Source: Boesenbergia rotunda
Taxonomy: Eukaryota; Streptophyta; Magnoliopsida; Zingiberales; Zingiberaceae
Assembly: GCA_024364735.1 (NCBI GenBank)
Contig: JAGFNQ010001123.1
Location: 62,001 to 126,000, forward strand
DNA length: 64,000 bases
Direction of reading: 5' to 3'
A program made the position numbers and the translations under genes. Under the pieces are notes generated by a model. That model worked only from the letters and a program-made list of their open reading frames with translations, had not been told where the DNA came from and searched no databases. Positions 44,265-55,280 of this stretch are shown piece after piece. The stretch's first letter is position 1. Each line of letters opens with the position of its first letter.

Positions 44265-44420
44265 AATATGAAAGAAAGAAAGAATGCATGTTCTATATAT
44301 GAAAGTATGCTTATGATTATGAATGATTGAATGTCTATAGTACATGCAATATGAAAGAAGGAAAGAAAGAAAGAAAGGAATGCATGTTCTATATGAAAGA
44401 AAGAAAGAAAAGAAAAGAAT
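44265..44420 (+). repeat. GAAAGAAAGAAAG microsatellite and duplicated phrase
   Basis: Two copies of TATAGTACATGCAATATGAAA with AAGAAAGAAAGAATGCATGTTC form an imperfect tandem duplication of about 75 bp with embedded GAAA runs. It is repeated in the 3' LTR at about 51440-51615, with a different number of GAAA units. Confidence 0.8.
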
Positions 44421-44448
44421 GCATATATGTATTTTACTTTAAAGAATG

Positions 44449-44609
44449 GCTTGTACCGGGTCTTGAAAAAGATCCACGGTTCTAGACTACCGAAGTTGTC
44501 CCTAGGCTGAAAGATAGTAAGCCTAGAATGTAGACCCCTGTAGGTCGGGATTAGCTACCTCGCATCCTACATAGGGGTATGCACGCAAAAGAAAGAATGG
44601 GTACAAAGC
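44449..44609. repeat. Framed GC block in G4 5' LTR
   Basis: GGCTTGTACC (44449-44458) and GGTACAAAGCC (44599-44609, one base longer) enclose CACGGTTCTAGACTACCGAAG and GTAGGTCGGGATTAGC. The 3' LTR equivalent is 51638-51799. Confidence 0.8.
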
Positions 44610-45206
44610 CGGGGACCCCAAAAAGATGATGTATATGATTTTAAAGTATTATTTAGTATGTTTTCCAAAGAGCATCCTAATGTTTTGAAATGCACATGTT
44701 GTATGTTTATATGTCTTCATGTATCTTATGTGCCTTATGAATTTTATGCTATCCATGAAATGTTATATGTTTTAAAATGCATGCGACGTATGGATTTAGT
44801 GAGTAGGAAAGAGCTTACTAAGTTTCATACTTATAGTTGTTTGCTTATGTTGTAGATCAATATAGAAACTACTAAAGAAAGGGAAGCTGCAGGAAGGGCT
44901 AATGTGTGTGGTGGTGACTTGACTGATCGATACACTTTAGTGCCATCTATAGACTTAGTTCTTATTTCTAATAAGACATATGTTGCTACTTTATGCATGA
45001 TACTTGCTAGTTCTTTTGGAGGTTATTTAAGTATGGATGCTATTAGATGTTATATGATGTTATTACTTCCTTATCGTTGCACATGCTTTTAGTTATGTTT
45101 TATTTCCGCTGCAATGTTAGATTCATACGCAATGATATAAGTAAGTAAGAAAAAAAAGGGTTAAAGGTAACGCACCACCAAACGGTAAGGGGCGGGCGTT
45201 ACAGTA

Positions 45207-45220
45207 TGGTATCAGAGCAG
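45207..45220 (+). promoter_or_regulatory. Primer-binding site of G4
   Basis: TGGTATCAGAGCAG, the initiator Met tRNA complement, lies three bases after the LTR end. Confidence 0.92.
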
Positions 45221-45776
45221 TTTGTCATCTCACTACACATACATCAAGCCTGCCTCCTGCCGCTTCCAAGTAAGAAATTCTATACTTGGCTTATTTCATG
45301 TTTATATTGATAACTGAATTATGCAAGTATGATGCATGATATGTATGATTTTACCTTGGATAAAACTAGGAAGATACCTTATGATGACAATGATTTAAAA
45401 TGATATGTATGACGGAAGCATGATCTTACCTTGGATAAAAATGGGAAGATACCTTATCATGCCTTGTAATGACAATGATTTAAGATGTATATGAATGGAA
45501 ACCTAAGGTAGTACCTTACCGTACCTTATAATGAAAAAGATACAAATGCATGTATATACATGAAAATGATGAAAATGATCTTATACTATCTTATTGTTGT
45601 AAAATGTTTAAACAGCAGAGCAAGAAGACTACATAAAATTTAAGATGTAAGAACATCTAGAAAGAGATATTAGTAGAATAAAAATATTTTTTGTACGTGA
45701 TATACCTAGGTGATAGATAATAGGAGAAAATGACAGTAACTTTATACTAGCCTATGTGTTATTTCGTGAAGATAAC
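45221..45776 (+). other. G4 leader
   Basis: Untranslated leader. It contains three diverged copies of the phrase ATCTTACCTTGGATAAAA...GGGAAGATACCTTA (45350-45530), an internal tandem duplication of about 70-80 bp. Confidence 0.65.
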
Positions 45777-46747
45777 ATGGCTAGAAGAAGTACCAGAACA
45801 AACGAAACTGCACCCCAGCCTGACCTGATGCACATAGTCGCAGAACTTCAGCGTCAGATCGCCGAACAACAGCAGACCATCGACACCCTGATGACTCAAC
45901 AAGGAAACGCTACCACTCCACCACCAAACCAGACTGTGATATCTGTAGCACCCCCGACAGGCCCTGCCACCAGAATGCGACCGGAAGCCTATTTAATCTA
46001 GTGGCAGAGGCTGAAGCCGGAGTCCTTCTCGGGTGCTTGCGAGCCATGGGATGCACAAGCCTGGTTTAAGACCATGGAGAGTACTATGGAGCTGCTAGAT
46101 TGGCCGGAGCATGATAAGATAAAATGTGCGTCGTTCTGCCTCTCTGGCGATGCCAGAATATGGTGGGAGAGGGTCAAGGCCAAGAGACCCGTAAACCGGA
46201 TGAAGTGGACAGACTTTGAGACGGAATTCTTCGAGGAGTTCTTCCACATGCGGGTCACCAACAAACATTATGATGAATTCACGAAATTCCGACAAGGTGA
46301 CCTATCCGTCAGCGAAGCCGTCAAGAGGTTCACCTGGCTGGCTCACCTATGTCCTGAGTTGGTTAGCACAGAGAAAGAAAAGGTCCGCCATATGCTGAAG
46401 ATGTTACGACCGGAGATAGCTCTGAACGTGGCCGGCGGAGTTAACCGACCGCAGACCGTCGAGGAGCTTTTTAGCAGTGCTTTGATCACCGAGCACTATC
46501 TGAACAACATAAATCAGCAAAGGAAGACGTCAACTGAAAGCAAGAGCCAAGCCCCCTCAGGAGGTCAGAAGCCTCAGCACGCGGGTACTAGCTGGAAGGG
46601 GGACCGCAATGATAAGAAAATATGGAACAATTCTAACGGCGGCCCAGCAAATAAGAAGCCCAAGTACACCCCGTGCGCAAAATGTGGAAACACGCATCCT
46701 GGAGAATGCCGTATGGGTACAAACAAGTGCTTCACATGCGGACAAGA
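45777..46747 (+). pseudogene. G4 gag, N-terminal part up to S2 insertion
   Basis: ATG 45777 starts MARRSTRTNETAPQ. A heptad-like helix (VAELQRQIAEQQQTIDTLM) follows. TAG at 45999 breaks the frame, which then continues with the gypsy capsid signature AQAWFKTMESTMELLDW, DARIWWERVKAKRP, DFETEFFEEFF and FRQGDLSVSEAVKRF. The first zinc knuckle is CAKCGNTHPGEC (from 46674). The second starts CFTCGQ (from 46728) and is split at 46747 by solo LTR S2. It is Tekay-type gag with two knuckles. Confidence 0.92.
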
Positions 46748-49087
46748 TGTAGCGACCCGCCTTCTCTACCTTAGACGGACCGTTACTTGTCTACTTCTTG
46801 ACTCTAATGCACGACTAAAGATGCGGAACTTTCTTAAGCTTGTATTTAAGTTTATCTAAGAATAATGGTCTAACTTTAATAGTCATGCATGATACAATGG
46901 CACACTTCCTTTCTCTAAAATTCGTAAGGAAAATATTCATTACAAGCAATTCTAGCCATTTAAACTCATCACACAAGATTCTATAACATTACTAAAGCAT
47001 TTATGGAATATGTATGCAACTTTTCTAAGCATATTTAAAGCGATAAAACTAAATTCAAAAGGAGACTAACAACATCTTGGCACATGCATCAAATAGCTCT
47101 ATCAAAGTATCGATATTCAAACTACTCATGCTCATACTCATCCAATGCAATCATAAGGACATATATACTAAATAGAATGACATGAAATTTTGTTACTCGT
47201 GGTTTTAAGACATGCAAAATATCTATCCAAACTCCACTTATCAGATTCTATAATATTTCTAGAACTTCATAGAATGTAAATCTTACTTTTCTACCGAATT
47301 TACAAGCATTTTAAGCACAATTAGGACTTAGTCCAAAAGGGAATAATAAGCTCAAGAATAAGTCTAAAATTCAATATATCAACATGCTAAACTGCTCATG
47401 CCCTTGCTCATCTAGTGCATTCACAAAAGTATGCATACTAATTGAAATGACATGGAATCTTCCTTCTACAAAATTGAGCATGTAAAACTATCCGAAACAT
47501 AAATGTTTAATAAACTCCATAACACAATAACTTGGAATTTGGAAACCTTAAACATTGCATTTCAAATAAGCTAAACTGTCTCGTCCCAAGGACCTCTCCA
47601 AGGTCAGCCACCACACACATGTCACTCAGCACCACCTCATCGTCTTCCTTCAGTATTGCTTGCCTTTACCTTTATCTGCAGCAAGAGGAAATGCAACTAA
47701 TAAGCATAAAGCTTAGCAAGTACTATCTAGCTCACAAAATCTCGAAATGTGCAAGCATGCTTTTTAAACAATGTGAAATCACATGAGATACTTTTATGCT
47801 TAAAGAACCACTAAAACATGTATAACTCAAAACATGCATACTCAAGCATTAATAAGTCTTAACTCACTTTTTCTTGGCTTAACTTGAAACTTTAGCAATT
47901 CTTTAACTTTACATCTTTCTTTAACTTTTAGGAAAACTTCCTTAAATTTTAGAAAACTTTGCTAAAGCATATACTTGAAAATAATAACTCACTTGGATCC
48001 ACTTAAGACGTAAGTACCATCTTATGCGCGTTCCCTAAAAGGTTGGGGTAGCGAGCCGCCAATCCTATTAGAGCAGACATTGGTCTACCAGGGCCAAGAC
48101 CTTGGAATTGGACACCTGGATTTCTTTAACGACGCCCTTGGACGCCGGGTACTGGCCTTAGAAAATAAAATAGCTTTTCTCTCTTTTCTTTCTTATCTTT
48201 AAATGCCTTGGCATTTTATCGAACACCTTGTGTGCCCAAATCCCTAAGTCTTGACTTTTGGGGATTTCGTAAGGCCTTGGCCTTCTCTTTTCTTTTTCTT
48301 TATCTTTCTTTTCTTTTCTTATAGATTTCTTAGACCCTAAACTCGCATAGGATACTCTATCAAATATATATATAAGCATATAATGAACTAAGATCACATG
48401 CAAAATCTTAAACTAAAAGTAAATATCTCCTTTAAAACTTTTAAGGAAAAATTCTTGCGGAAAACCGCCTCTTATTGCAAGTGAGCAGTACTTACCTTGA
48501 TTTCTTGGACTTACAACCGAAATTAGACGACTAGGGCTCGGGTGAAACTTGAGATCTCTACGAACCGTCCGCGCCTACGTGTTCTTCTCGTCGAGACGAA
48601 CGAAACGCTCCGACTCCCCTTGAGATTCCCTTAGCCGGCGCCCCTTAGGAGAGGAGAGGGGGTTGGGTGTGGTTGGCTTGCGCACAAGAGAGGGGAGGGG
48701 GTCGGCGGATGGTGAGGAGGAGGAGAGGTTGCCGAACCAAAATAAAAAAACCCCACTTAAGTTCTTCTATTTATACCAAGGGGTATTTCGGTTCAACTTA
48801 CTACTTAACTTAATATCTCTCTATTTTCTTTCAGCACACCCCTGCTGGGGCTCCTGGTTAACCCGATCAACTTAAGTCGTTGATCCCATGGGAGGTCTCG
48901 GGTTCAAAACTCGTCCAGGCAATTTTTGCTGAAAACTCTAATTCTTTTAATAAAAATACTAAACGGACTCGGAGAATTCCATAAAAATATTCTAAAAATT
49001 CCTAAAAATATCTAGAATATTTCTAAAATATTTTTAACTAATTTCAAGGACTTTAAGGACTTAAAAGGGAAATTTTGGGGCGTTACA
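46748..49087 (-). mobile_element. Solo LTR S2 of the G2 gypsy family, TSD CAAGA
   Basis: 2,340 bp, minus orientation (TGTAACGCCCCAAAATTTCC at 49087 to GGGTCGCTACA at 46748), collinear with the G2 LTR 24188-26525. Perfect duplication CAAGA at 46743-46747 and 49088-49092. A TATA box on minus is at 48775-48768. It carries a T-arm-like sequence (48899-48916). It has split the second zinc knuckle of G4 gag. Confidence 0.94.
48848..48920 (+). other. tRNA-like T-arm in solo LTR S2
   Basis: TCGGGTTCAAAACTCGT has a 7-base T-loop (TTCAAAA) with a mostly paired 5-bp stem and the B-box core GGTTCAAAAC (48901-48910). About 50 bp upstream, GGGGCTCCTGGTTAA resembles a D-arm. It reads antisense to the LTR. 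Confidence 0.5.
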
Positions 49088-49092
49088 CAAGA

Positions 49093-49470
49093 GGGACACA
49101 AGGCCTTCGCCTGTCCTGCCAAGGCCCCGACACCTTCTCAGCAGCAGATGCAGTATCAGAATGTTCCTGCACAGCTGCACTATATGCAAGCCGCACTAGA
49201 AGGTCCTCAATTAAGTCAAGGCCGATTGGAGGCCCCGCCTGTTACTACGAACGCAAGGGTATTTTCTCTTACAAAGGAGGATGCAGCAAATGCTTCCACC
49301 GTTGTCACAGGTCAGATAATTATTTACCGTCAGCATGCTACTGTTTTATTTGATACTGGGGCAACGCATTCCTATATTTCCATGATACATGCTAAGAAGA
49401 TAGACATAATCTTACAAGTTCTAGAGAGCAAGTTTTTAACAACCCTACCTTCGAGAGAAACAATGGCATC
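49093..49470 (+). pseudogene. G4 gag end and aspartic protease, then deletion
   Basis: Resumes the second zinc knuckle (GHKAFAC), a Gln-rich linker, then the protease: VVTGQIIIYRQHATVLF followed by DTGATHSYIS with the catalytic Asp codon at 49352. After about 40 more codons (LESKFLTTLPSRETMAS) the frame meets the last codons of a pol in another frame. This is the site of a large internal deletion removing RT, RNase H and integrase. Confidence 0.9.
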
Positions 49471-49504
49471 CACCCGAGTTATTTTAAGTTCGAGGACGAA
49501 CTTT

Positions 49505-49522
49505 TCAGAAGGGAGGGTGGAT
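49505..49522 (+). promoter_or_regulatory. Polypurine tract of G4
   Basis: CAGAAGGGAGGGTGGAT lies directly before the 3' LTR start TGTAACACCCC. Confidence 0.8.
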
Positions 49523-52393
49523 TGTAACACCCCAAATTTTCCACTCTAGCATAGTAATAATGGAACATGTGGCCAAGAATAATATTATGAATTTAGGAGA
49601 AAAAGATGCGAATTAAGAAATGTTAGACATTATCTTAACACGTAATGGATGTGTGATAATTATGTTTATATGCTACATTAATATTATGCTTGACATCATG
49701 CACATGAATGAATGAATAATGATATAAATGCATGTGTATGAATTAAATAAGTAGCATTCTCTAGGTGGGCATTGGTTATGCGGGCTTGGAAAAAAAAAAG
49801 AAATAATAAAAGGAAGAGAAAGCAAAAAGAAGAGGGGGTGCCAAGGATTGAACCTTGGACCTCAAAGGAAAGCAAAGCCTTAAGAATATTCATGTAACCA
49901 AGTCACCTAGCAAGGGAGTGCTATTAGAAGAGGATGGGGAATTGTAGATAAGTGGAAAAGAAGATGAAGAGACACAAAGAAGATGAAGAGACACAAAGAA
50001 GATGAAGAGACACCATTAAAGAGGTGCTTGCCTCTTTACTCATCATAAAAGGCCATGAAGAGGAGGAAATGCCTAATGCATTTCGACCAAGAAACCTTCT
50101 CCTTTTCTCTCCACCAAACTCTTCTCCTTCCTCCTCTTCCTCACCAAAATCCTTGGTCCCCTTGCTACCATTTTCAAGTCCTTCACCTCCTAGAGAAAAC
50201 CGGACCAAAAGAAGAGAAGAACAAGAGGAGTACTAGAGTTTAAGAGATCTTTTCTTCTCCAAAATTTGGAGATCATTTGGGAACATAAGAACAAGTGGTA
50301 AGACTCCCTCACCTACAACATAATGGCTTTTTATGTGTTTTTTATGATTTTTATGTTGCTTGTGATGTTGGGTGAAAGAAAATGGAAGAAATCCTTGAGG
50401 GAAGTTTTGGCCATAAAGGGGTACCCCCTTTTCTATGTCCAAAAACATAAAGGAATAGTTCATGAAATTGTTACTACCTTTTTGTAATGAATATATGATG
50501 GATACATGGTGTTTGAATACCCTCCATGATGTAAAGGACTTGGAAGAATTCGACCAAGTCAAGAAATCGATAAATGTTGATGCATGAAGTAGGCTATTGT
50601 TCTAATGATTGTTTCCTTGCTATATAAATGTTTTAGGCCACGAAATTTTGTGGAATCTATGCTAAGGGACCGCTGTAACATTCGGCCAAGGGACCTTAAA
50701 TTATGCCTTAAAATAGATTTTTATTGACCTTCATGAAGTTATGGTTAAATCAAGTGATATGCATGTGATTGGGTGTTTTATTTCATGATGGAAATAATTT
50801 ATACCTTAGGGTCAGTACCTTATCTAAGTTGTTTAAGCCTAAACTCATGCTTCATACTATGAAATCCCTACTGTGAGTTTCAACAAATTACAAGAATAGG
50901 GGTTAAGAATAGGTTCGAGTACAAAGCATGCCCTTAAACTAGTGTTTAATGAAGCCTAGACTACCTTTATGCTTGTATATGACCTTAATGGTAAAATATG
51001 TTTTTGTTTACATGTTATATGAACTTTTATACCATGTTATACATACTGTGAATTTTGTCCAATTAATAGAATAAAGGCTAAGAATAAGTTCAAGTACAAT
51101 TCATGCACCTAAACTAGTGTTTAGTGAAGTCTAGACTACCAGTGTACTTGTAAATGACCTCTTATGTAATGTATGTTTTTATTTCCATGATTATATGACT
51201 CTTATGCTATGATATCCTTGCTATGAAGTTTCGGCCAGCATGTATTAAGATGAGAATAGAAAGATTAAACTAATATATTGCCTTAATTAAGACAAGCATG
51301 TTATAAGTATGATTTATTGATGAAACTAGCAAGATGGTTGCTTCACTTACATGTGTTAAAATAAAGGTCCTTCCATGTCTTACTATTTATGCTAATGATT
51401 ATGCCATAAAAGTATGCCTATGTTTATGAATGATTGAATGCCTATAGTACATGCAATATGAAAGAAAGAAAGAATGCATGTTCTATATATGAAAGTATGC
51501 TTATGATTATGAATGATTGAATGTCTATAGTACATGCAATATGAAAGAAAGAAAGAAAGAAAGGAATGCATGTTCTATATGAAAGAAAGAAAGAAAGAAA
51601 AGAAAAGAATGCATATATATATTTTACTTTAAAGAATGGCTTGTACCGGGTCTTGAAAAAGATCCACGGTTCTGGACTACCGAAACTGTCCCTAGGCCGA
51701 AAGATAGTAAGCCTAGAATGTAGACCCCTGTAGGTCGGGATTAGCTACCTCGCATCCTACATAGGGGTATGCACGCAAGAGAAAGAATGGGTACAAAGCC
51801 GGGGACCCCAAAAAGATGATGTATATAATTTTAAAGTATTATTTAGTATGTTGTCCAAAGAGCATCCTAATGTTTTGAAATGCACATGTTCTATGTTTAT
51901 ATGTCTTCATGTATCTTATGTGCCTTATGAATTTTATGCTATCCATGAAATGTTATATGTTTTAAAATGCATGCGACGTATGGATTTAGTGAGTAGGAAT
52001 GAGCTTACTAAGTTTCATACTTATAGTTGTTTGCTTATGTTGCAGATTAATATAGAAACTACTAAAGAAAGGGAAGCTGCAGGAAGGGCTAATGTGTGTG
52101 GTGGTGACTTGACTGATCAATCCACTTTAGTGCCATCTATAGACTTAGTTCTTATTTCTATTAAGACATATGTTGCTACATTATGCATGATACTTGCTAG
52201 TTCTTTTGGAGGTTATTTAAGTATGGATGCAATTAGATGTTATATGATGTTATTACTTCCTTATCGTTGCACATGCTTTTAGTTATGTTTTATTTCCGTT
52301 GCAATGATAGATTCATACGCATTGATATAAGTAAGTAAGAAAAAAAAGGGTTAAAGGTAACGCGCCGCCTAACGGTAAGGGGCGGGCGTTACA
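49523..52393 (+). repeat. 3' LTR of G4 (2,871 bp)
   Basis: Collinear with 42177-45203. It differs by a deletion of about 175 bp near 50850 between short CTATG repeats, an extra GACACAAAGAAGATGAAGA unit (49965-50005), microsatellite length and scattered substitutions. It ends GGGCGTTACA, followed by ATGCG. Confidence 0.93.
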
Positions 52394-54486
52394 ATGCGCT
52401 TAAGACAGCTGTTTACTTACTAAATAGAGTCCCGACCAAGGTAGTCTCTATTACTCCATATGAGACGTGGAATAGTAAGAAACCTCATTTATCTCACCTA
52501 AAGATATGGGGTTGTCCTGCTTATGTAAAGCGGACTGTATCAGACAAATTGGATGCTAAGTCTGATAAATGTCTATTTATTGGATACCCTAAGGAAACGA
52601 AAGGTTACCAATTTTATCATCCCTTGAAACAAAAGATGTTTGTTTCAAGGCATGCTGTATTTTTAGAAAAAGAATTTCTTTTACAAGAAAACAGTGGGAG
52701 TAACATTGAACTTGAAGAAGTTCAAGAAACTACAATAGACATTACAGAGACACCTAGTCTAGACCCACAACCAATAACTCATAATGATGAGCTATCAGTT
52801 GAACCTAAAACAATACCACTTCTTCGTAGGTCTGATAGGACACGCAATATTCCAGAGAGATACGGATTTCTCATAAGTGAATCGAATAACGTGTTACTCA
52901 TTAACGATGATGAACCTATCAGTTATGAAGATGTTCTGAAAAATTCAGAAAGGGATAAATGACTTGAAGCCATAAAGTCGGAAATGGATTCCATGTACAA
53001 AAATCAACTATGGGACTTGGTTAACCCACCTGATGGGATTAAGCCCGGAGGGTGCAAGTGGGTTTTCAAGAAGAAAACTGACATGGAAGGTAATGTTGTT
53101 ACTTTTAAGGCTAGATTAGTGGCAAAAGGATATCGTCAGAAACAAGGAATTGATTATGACCAAACCTATTTGCCAGTAGCTATGCTTAAATCCATTCGAA
53201 TGCTCCTGGCCATAGCAGCTCATTATGATTATGAGATATGGCAAATGGATGTGAAAACAGCTTTCCTTAATGGAAACCTGCTTGAGGATGTATACATGAT
53301 ACAACCTGAAGGTTTCACATCGATTAATAAAACCAAAGTATGCAAACTTCGACGATCCATATATGGATTAAAGCATGCATCCAGGAGCTGGAACATCCGT
53401 TTTGTTGAGACAATCAAAGAGTCTGATTTCTCACAAAATCCTGACGAACCTTGTGTGTACAAGAAGGTTAGTGGAAGTGCAGTCGTATTCCTAGTGTTAT
53501 ATGTCGATGACATATTACATATAGGAAACGATATATCAGTCTTACAGTCAGTTAAAATTTGGTTGTCCAAAACTTTCTCCATGAAAGACCTGGGAGATGC
53601 AACCTATATCCTTGGGATTAGAATCTATAGAGATAGATCAATATGGTTGCTTGGTCTTTCGCAGTCTACATATATAGACCGAGTGCTAGAAAGGTTTAGC
53701 ATGTCGGAATCCAAGAAAGGTTACCTTCCCATCAGGCATGGGATCAACCTTTCGAAGTCTATGTGTCCGCGCACAGAAGACGAGAGGATATGCATGAGTA
53801 AGATTCCTTATGCATCCGCGTTAAGATATATCATGTATGCTATGTTATGTACTAGGCCCGATGTATCGTATGCTCTGAGCGTCTCAAGCAGATACCAGTC
53901 TGATCCAGGAATCGATCATTGGACGGCTGTCAAGACAATCCTCAAGTACCTAAGAAACACTAAGGATGTGTTCCTAATATATAGAGAAGGTGATATGGTA
54001 ATACGTGGGTATACAGATACCATTTTCCAGACAGATAAGGATGACTCCAAATCTTAGTCTGGATACGTATTTATTTTGAATGGAGGCACAATAAGTTGGA
54101 AGAGTTCCAAGCAGGACACCGTAGCGGATTCTACCACGGAAGCGGATTATATTGCAGCTTCGGAAGCAGCAAAGGAAGCAGTCTGGATCAAGAAGTTTGT
54201 CTCAGAACTAGGTGTGGTTCCAACCATTGATGAAGCAATAGCGGTTTACTGTGACAACAATGGAGCTATTGAACAAGCAAAGGAACCATGGTCTCATCAG
54301 CGATCCAAACATGTGCTTCGCCGCTATCATCTGATCAGAGAGATTATAAGTAGGAATGATATACAAATTGAGAAAATTCCCACTGAAAGGAATTTAGTGG
54401 ATCCTTTAACTAAGGTCTTGCCTCAAAGCATGTTTGAGGGTCATGTTAGAGCCTGTGGTATTGGGTACCATAGCGTTTGCCATTAG
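52394..54486 (+). pseudogene. E5 pol part 2: integrase end, reverse transcriptase, RNase H
   Basis: Continues E5 integrase at ALKTAVYLLNRVPTK, then the variable linker, a TGA near 52961, and reverse transcriptase (GCKWVFKKKTD, KARLVAKGYRQK, MDVKTAFLNG, SIYGLKHASRSW). The active site YVDD is at 53500-53511. A TAG at 54055 falls in the RNase H part (GYTDTIFQ before, ADSTTEADYIAAS after). It ends NLVDPLTKVLP ... HVRACGIGYHS and TAG at 54484. Compared with sister E6, most stops arise from CAG or TGG codons. Confidence 0.93.
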
Positions 54487-54488
54487 GC

Positions 54489-54500
54489 CAAGTGGGAGTT
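54489..54500 (+). promoter_or_regulatory. Polypurine tract of E5
   Basis: CAAGTGGGAGTT lies directly before LTR start TGTTAGTGAT. E6 has the same tract inverted at 57537-57548. Confidence 0.8.
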
Positions 54501-55280
54501 TGTTAGTGATATCAGAGAAGTGTCCTAAGGCAATCGCCTTATGATTGTAATCATTTATTTTAATAAATGAATATTCACTGTTTGAGTATACATGTTTGTG
54601 TATTTGATTGAGATCTTAAACTCATTTACTGAATGTCCGCAATACAATTCATAGCATGAGAGAATTTGTGAGGAATTCATAACTAGTGATTATCTCTACA
54701 TGTGCAATTGTGATGTATTGAAATTGTCCCTAGTTGATGAATTGATAAATACGAACACTATCAATTCTGTTGAGACTAGCATGGGTTATTCTCTAATCAG
54801 CTGATTCTCACTTGCTGGTGACATTGAGATGTCCGGAGATAAACATGAATGCTAGTTAAGGGAACTAGTTCATTGGAGTGACTGGCTGTAAAACTTCATA
54901 TGGTATTTTACATATAGATATGTCAGTGAAGTTCTTACTGCAGCTTAAGTGTGATGTTCCTTGACTTGCGGCGTTCAAGTCATCTTGGTCATGGAGACTT
55001 ATACTTTGACATCTTAAGCAAGCATCTCCATGGAGGTGTGGACCCAGGATGATTGGGTATAAGCTGAAGTGCCCGAAGATGTTTGAACAACCTACAAAGG
55101 ATTCACCACTCCTTGCGAGGAGATGTATACCCGAGGCCTATCGTCAGATTGTTACTTGAAGCCTCTGGCCAGAGCATGACATGTTCAGAGTATGAATCTC
55201 TTAAATACATGAGAGTAATTAGAATCCGTAGGACGAGAAAACGTTACTTGGGCTAGGTGTGACGTAGTCAGCCTAGTGGG
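54501..55280 (+). repeat. 3' LTR of E5, first 780 bp
   Basis: Matches 32936-33690 and stops in the phrase CAGCCTAGTGGG, where E6 is inserted. GTGGG (55276-55280) is the probable left copy of the E6 duplication. The rest of the LTR lies beyond the window. Confidence 0.9.

Larger units (their letters stand above)
42177..45203 (+). repeat. 5' LTR of G4 (3,027 bp)
   Basis: Starts TGTAACGCCCAAAATTTTCC, ends GGGCGGGCGTTACA. It has an antisense tRNA-like module (42495-42567), GAAA-type microsatellites (44270-44420) and a framed GC block (44449-44609). About 175 bp near 43490-43665 are missing from the 3' LTR. Confidence 0.93.
42177..52393 (+). mobile_element. Ty3/gypsy G4 with gag and protease only, TSD ATGCG
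   Basis: 5' LTR 42177-45203, primer site 45207, gag 45777-46747, insertion of solo LTR S2, zinc knuckle end plus protease 49093-49460, purine tract and 3' LTR 49523-52393. Duplication ATGCG is at 42172-42176 and 52394-52398. RT, RNase H and integrase are absent: protease runs straight into the last codons of a pol (CCCGAGTTATTTTAAG) and the conserved TTCGAGGACGAACTTT. It is an internally deleted, non-autonomous member of a Tekay-like family. Confidence 0.94.
32936..55280 (+). mobile_element. Ty1/copia element E5, host of two gypsy insertions
   Basis: 5' LTR (32936-35016), primer-like site, 1.8-kb leader, gag, protease and integrase (to 38627). It resumes at 42160-42176 and at 52394-54486, followed by a purine tract and a truncated 3' LTR (54501-55280). 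Removing S1 and G4 leaves a collinear pol. It sits in the LTR of E3 and is itself cut on the right by E6, a relative in the opposite direction. The LTR termini are TGTTAGTGATATGAG and CCAACA. Confidence 0.9.

Noticed and set aside
45756..45776. Upstream ATG seven codons before the G4 gag start
   Set aside because: MARRSTR at 45777 matches the usual Tekay gag beginning and sits after GATAAC. The earlier in-frame codon is probably leader.
51848..52282. 144-codon open frame in the G4 3' LTR
   Set aside because: The same position in the 5' LTR is broken into two short frames by stop codons. It is LTR sequence, not a conserved gene.
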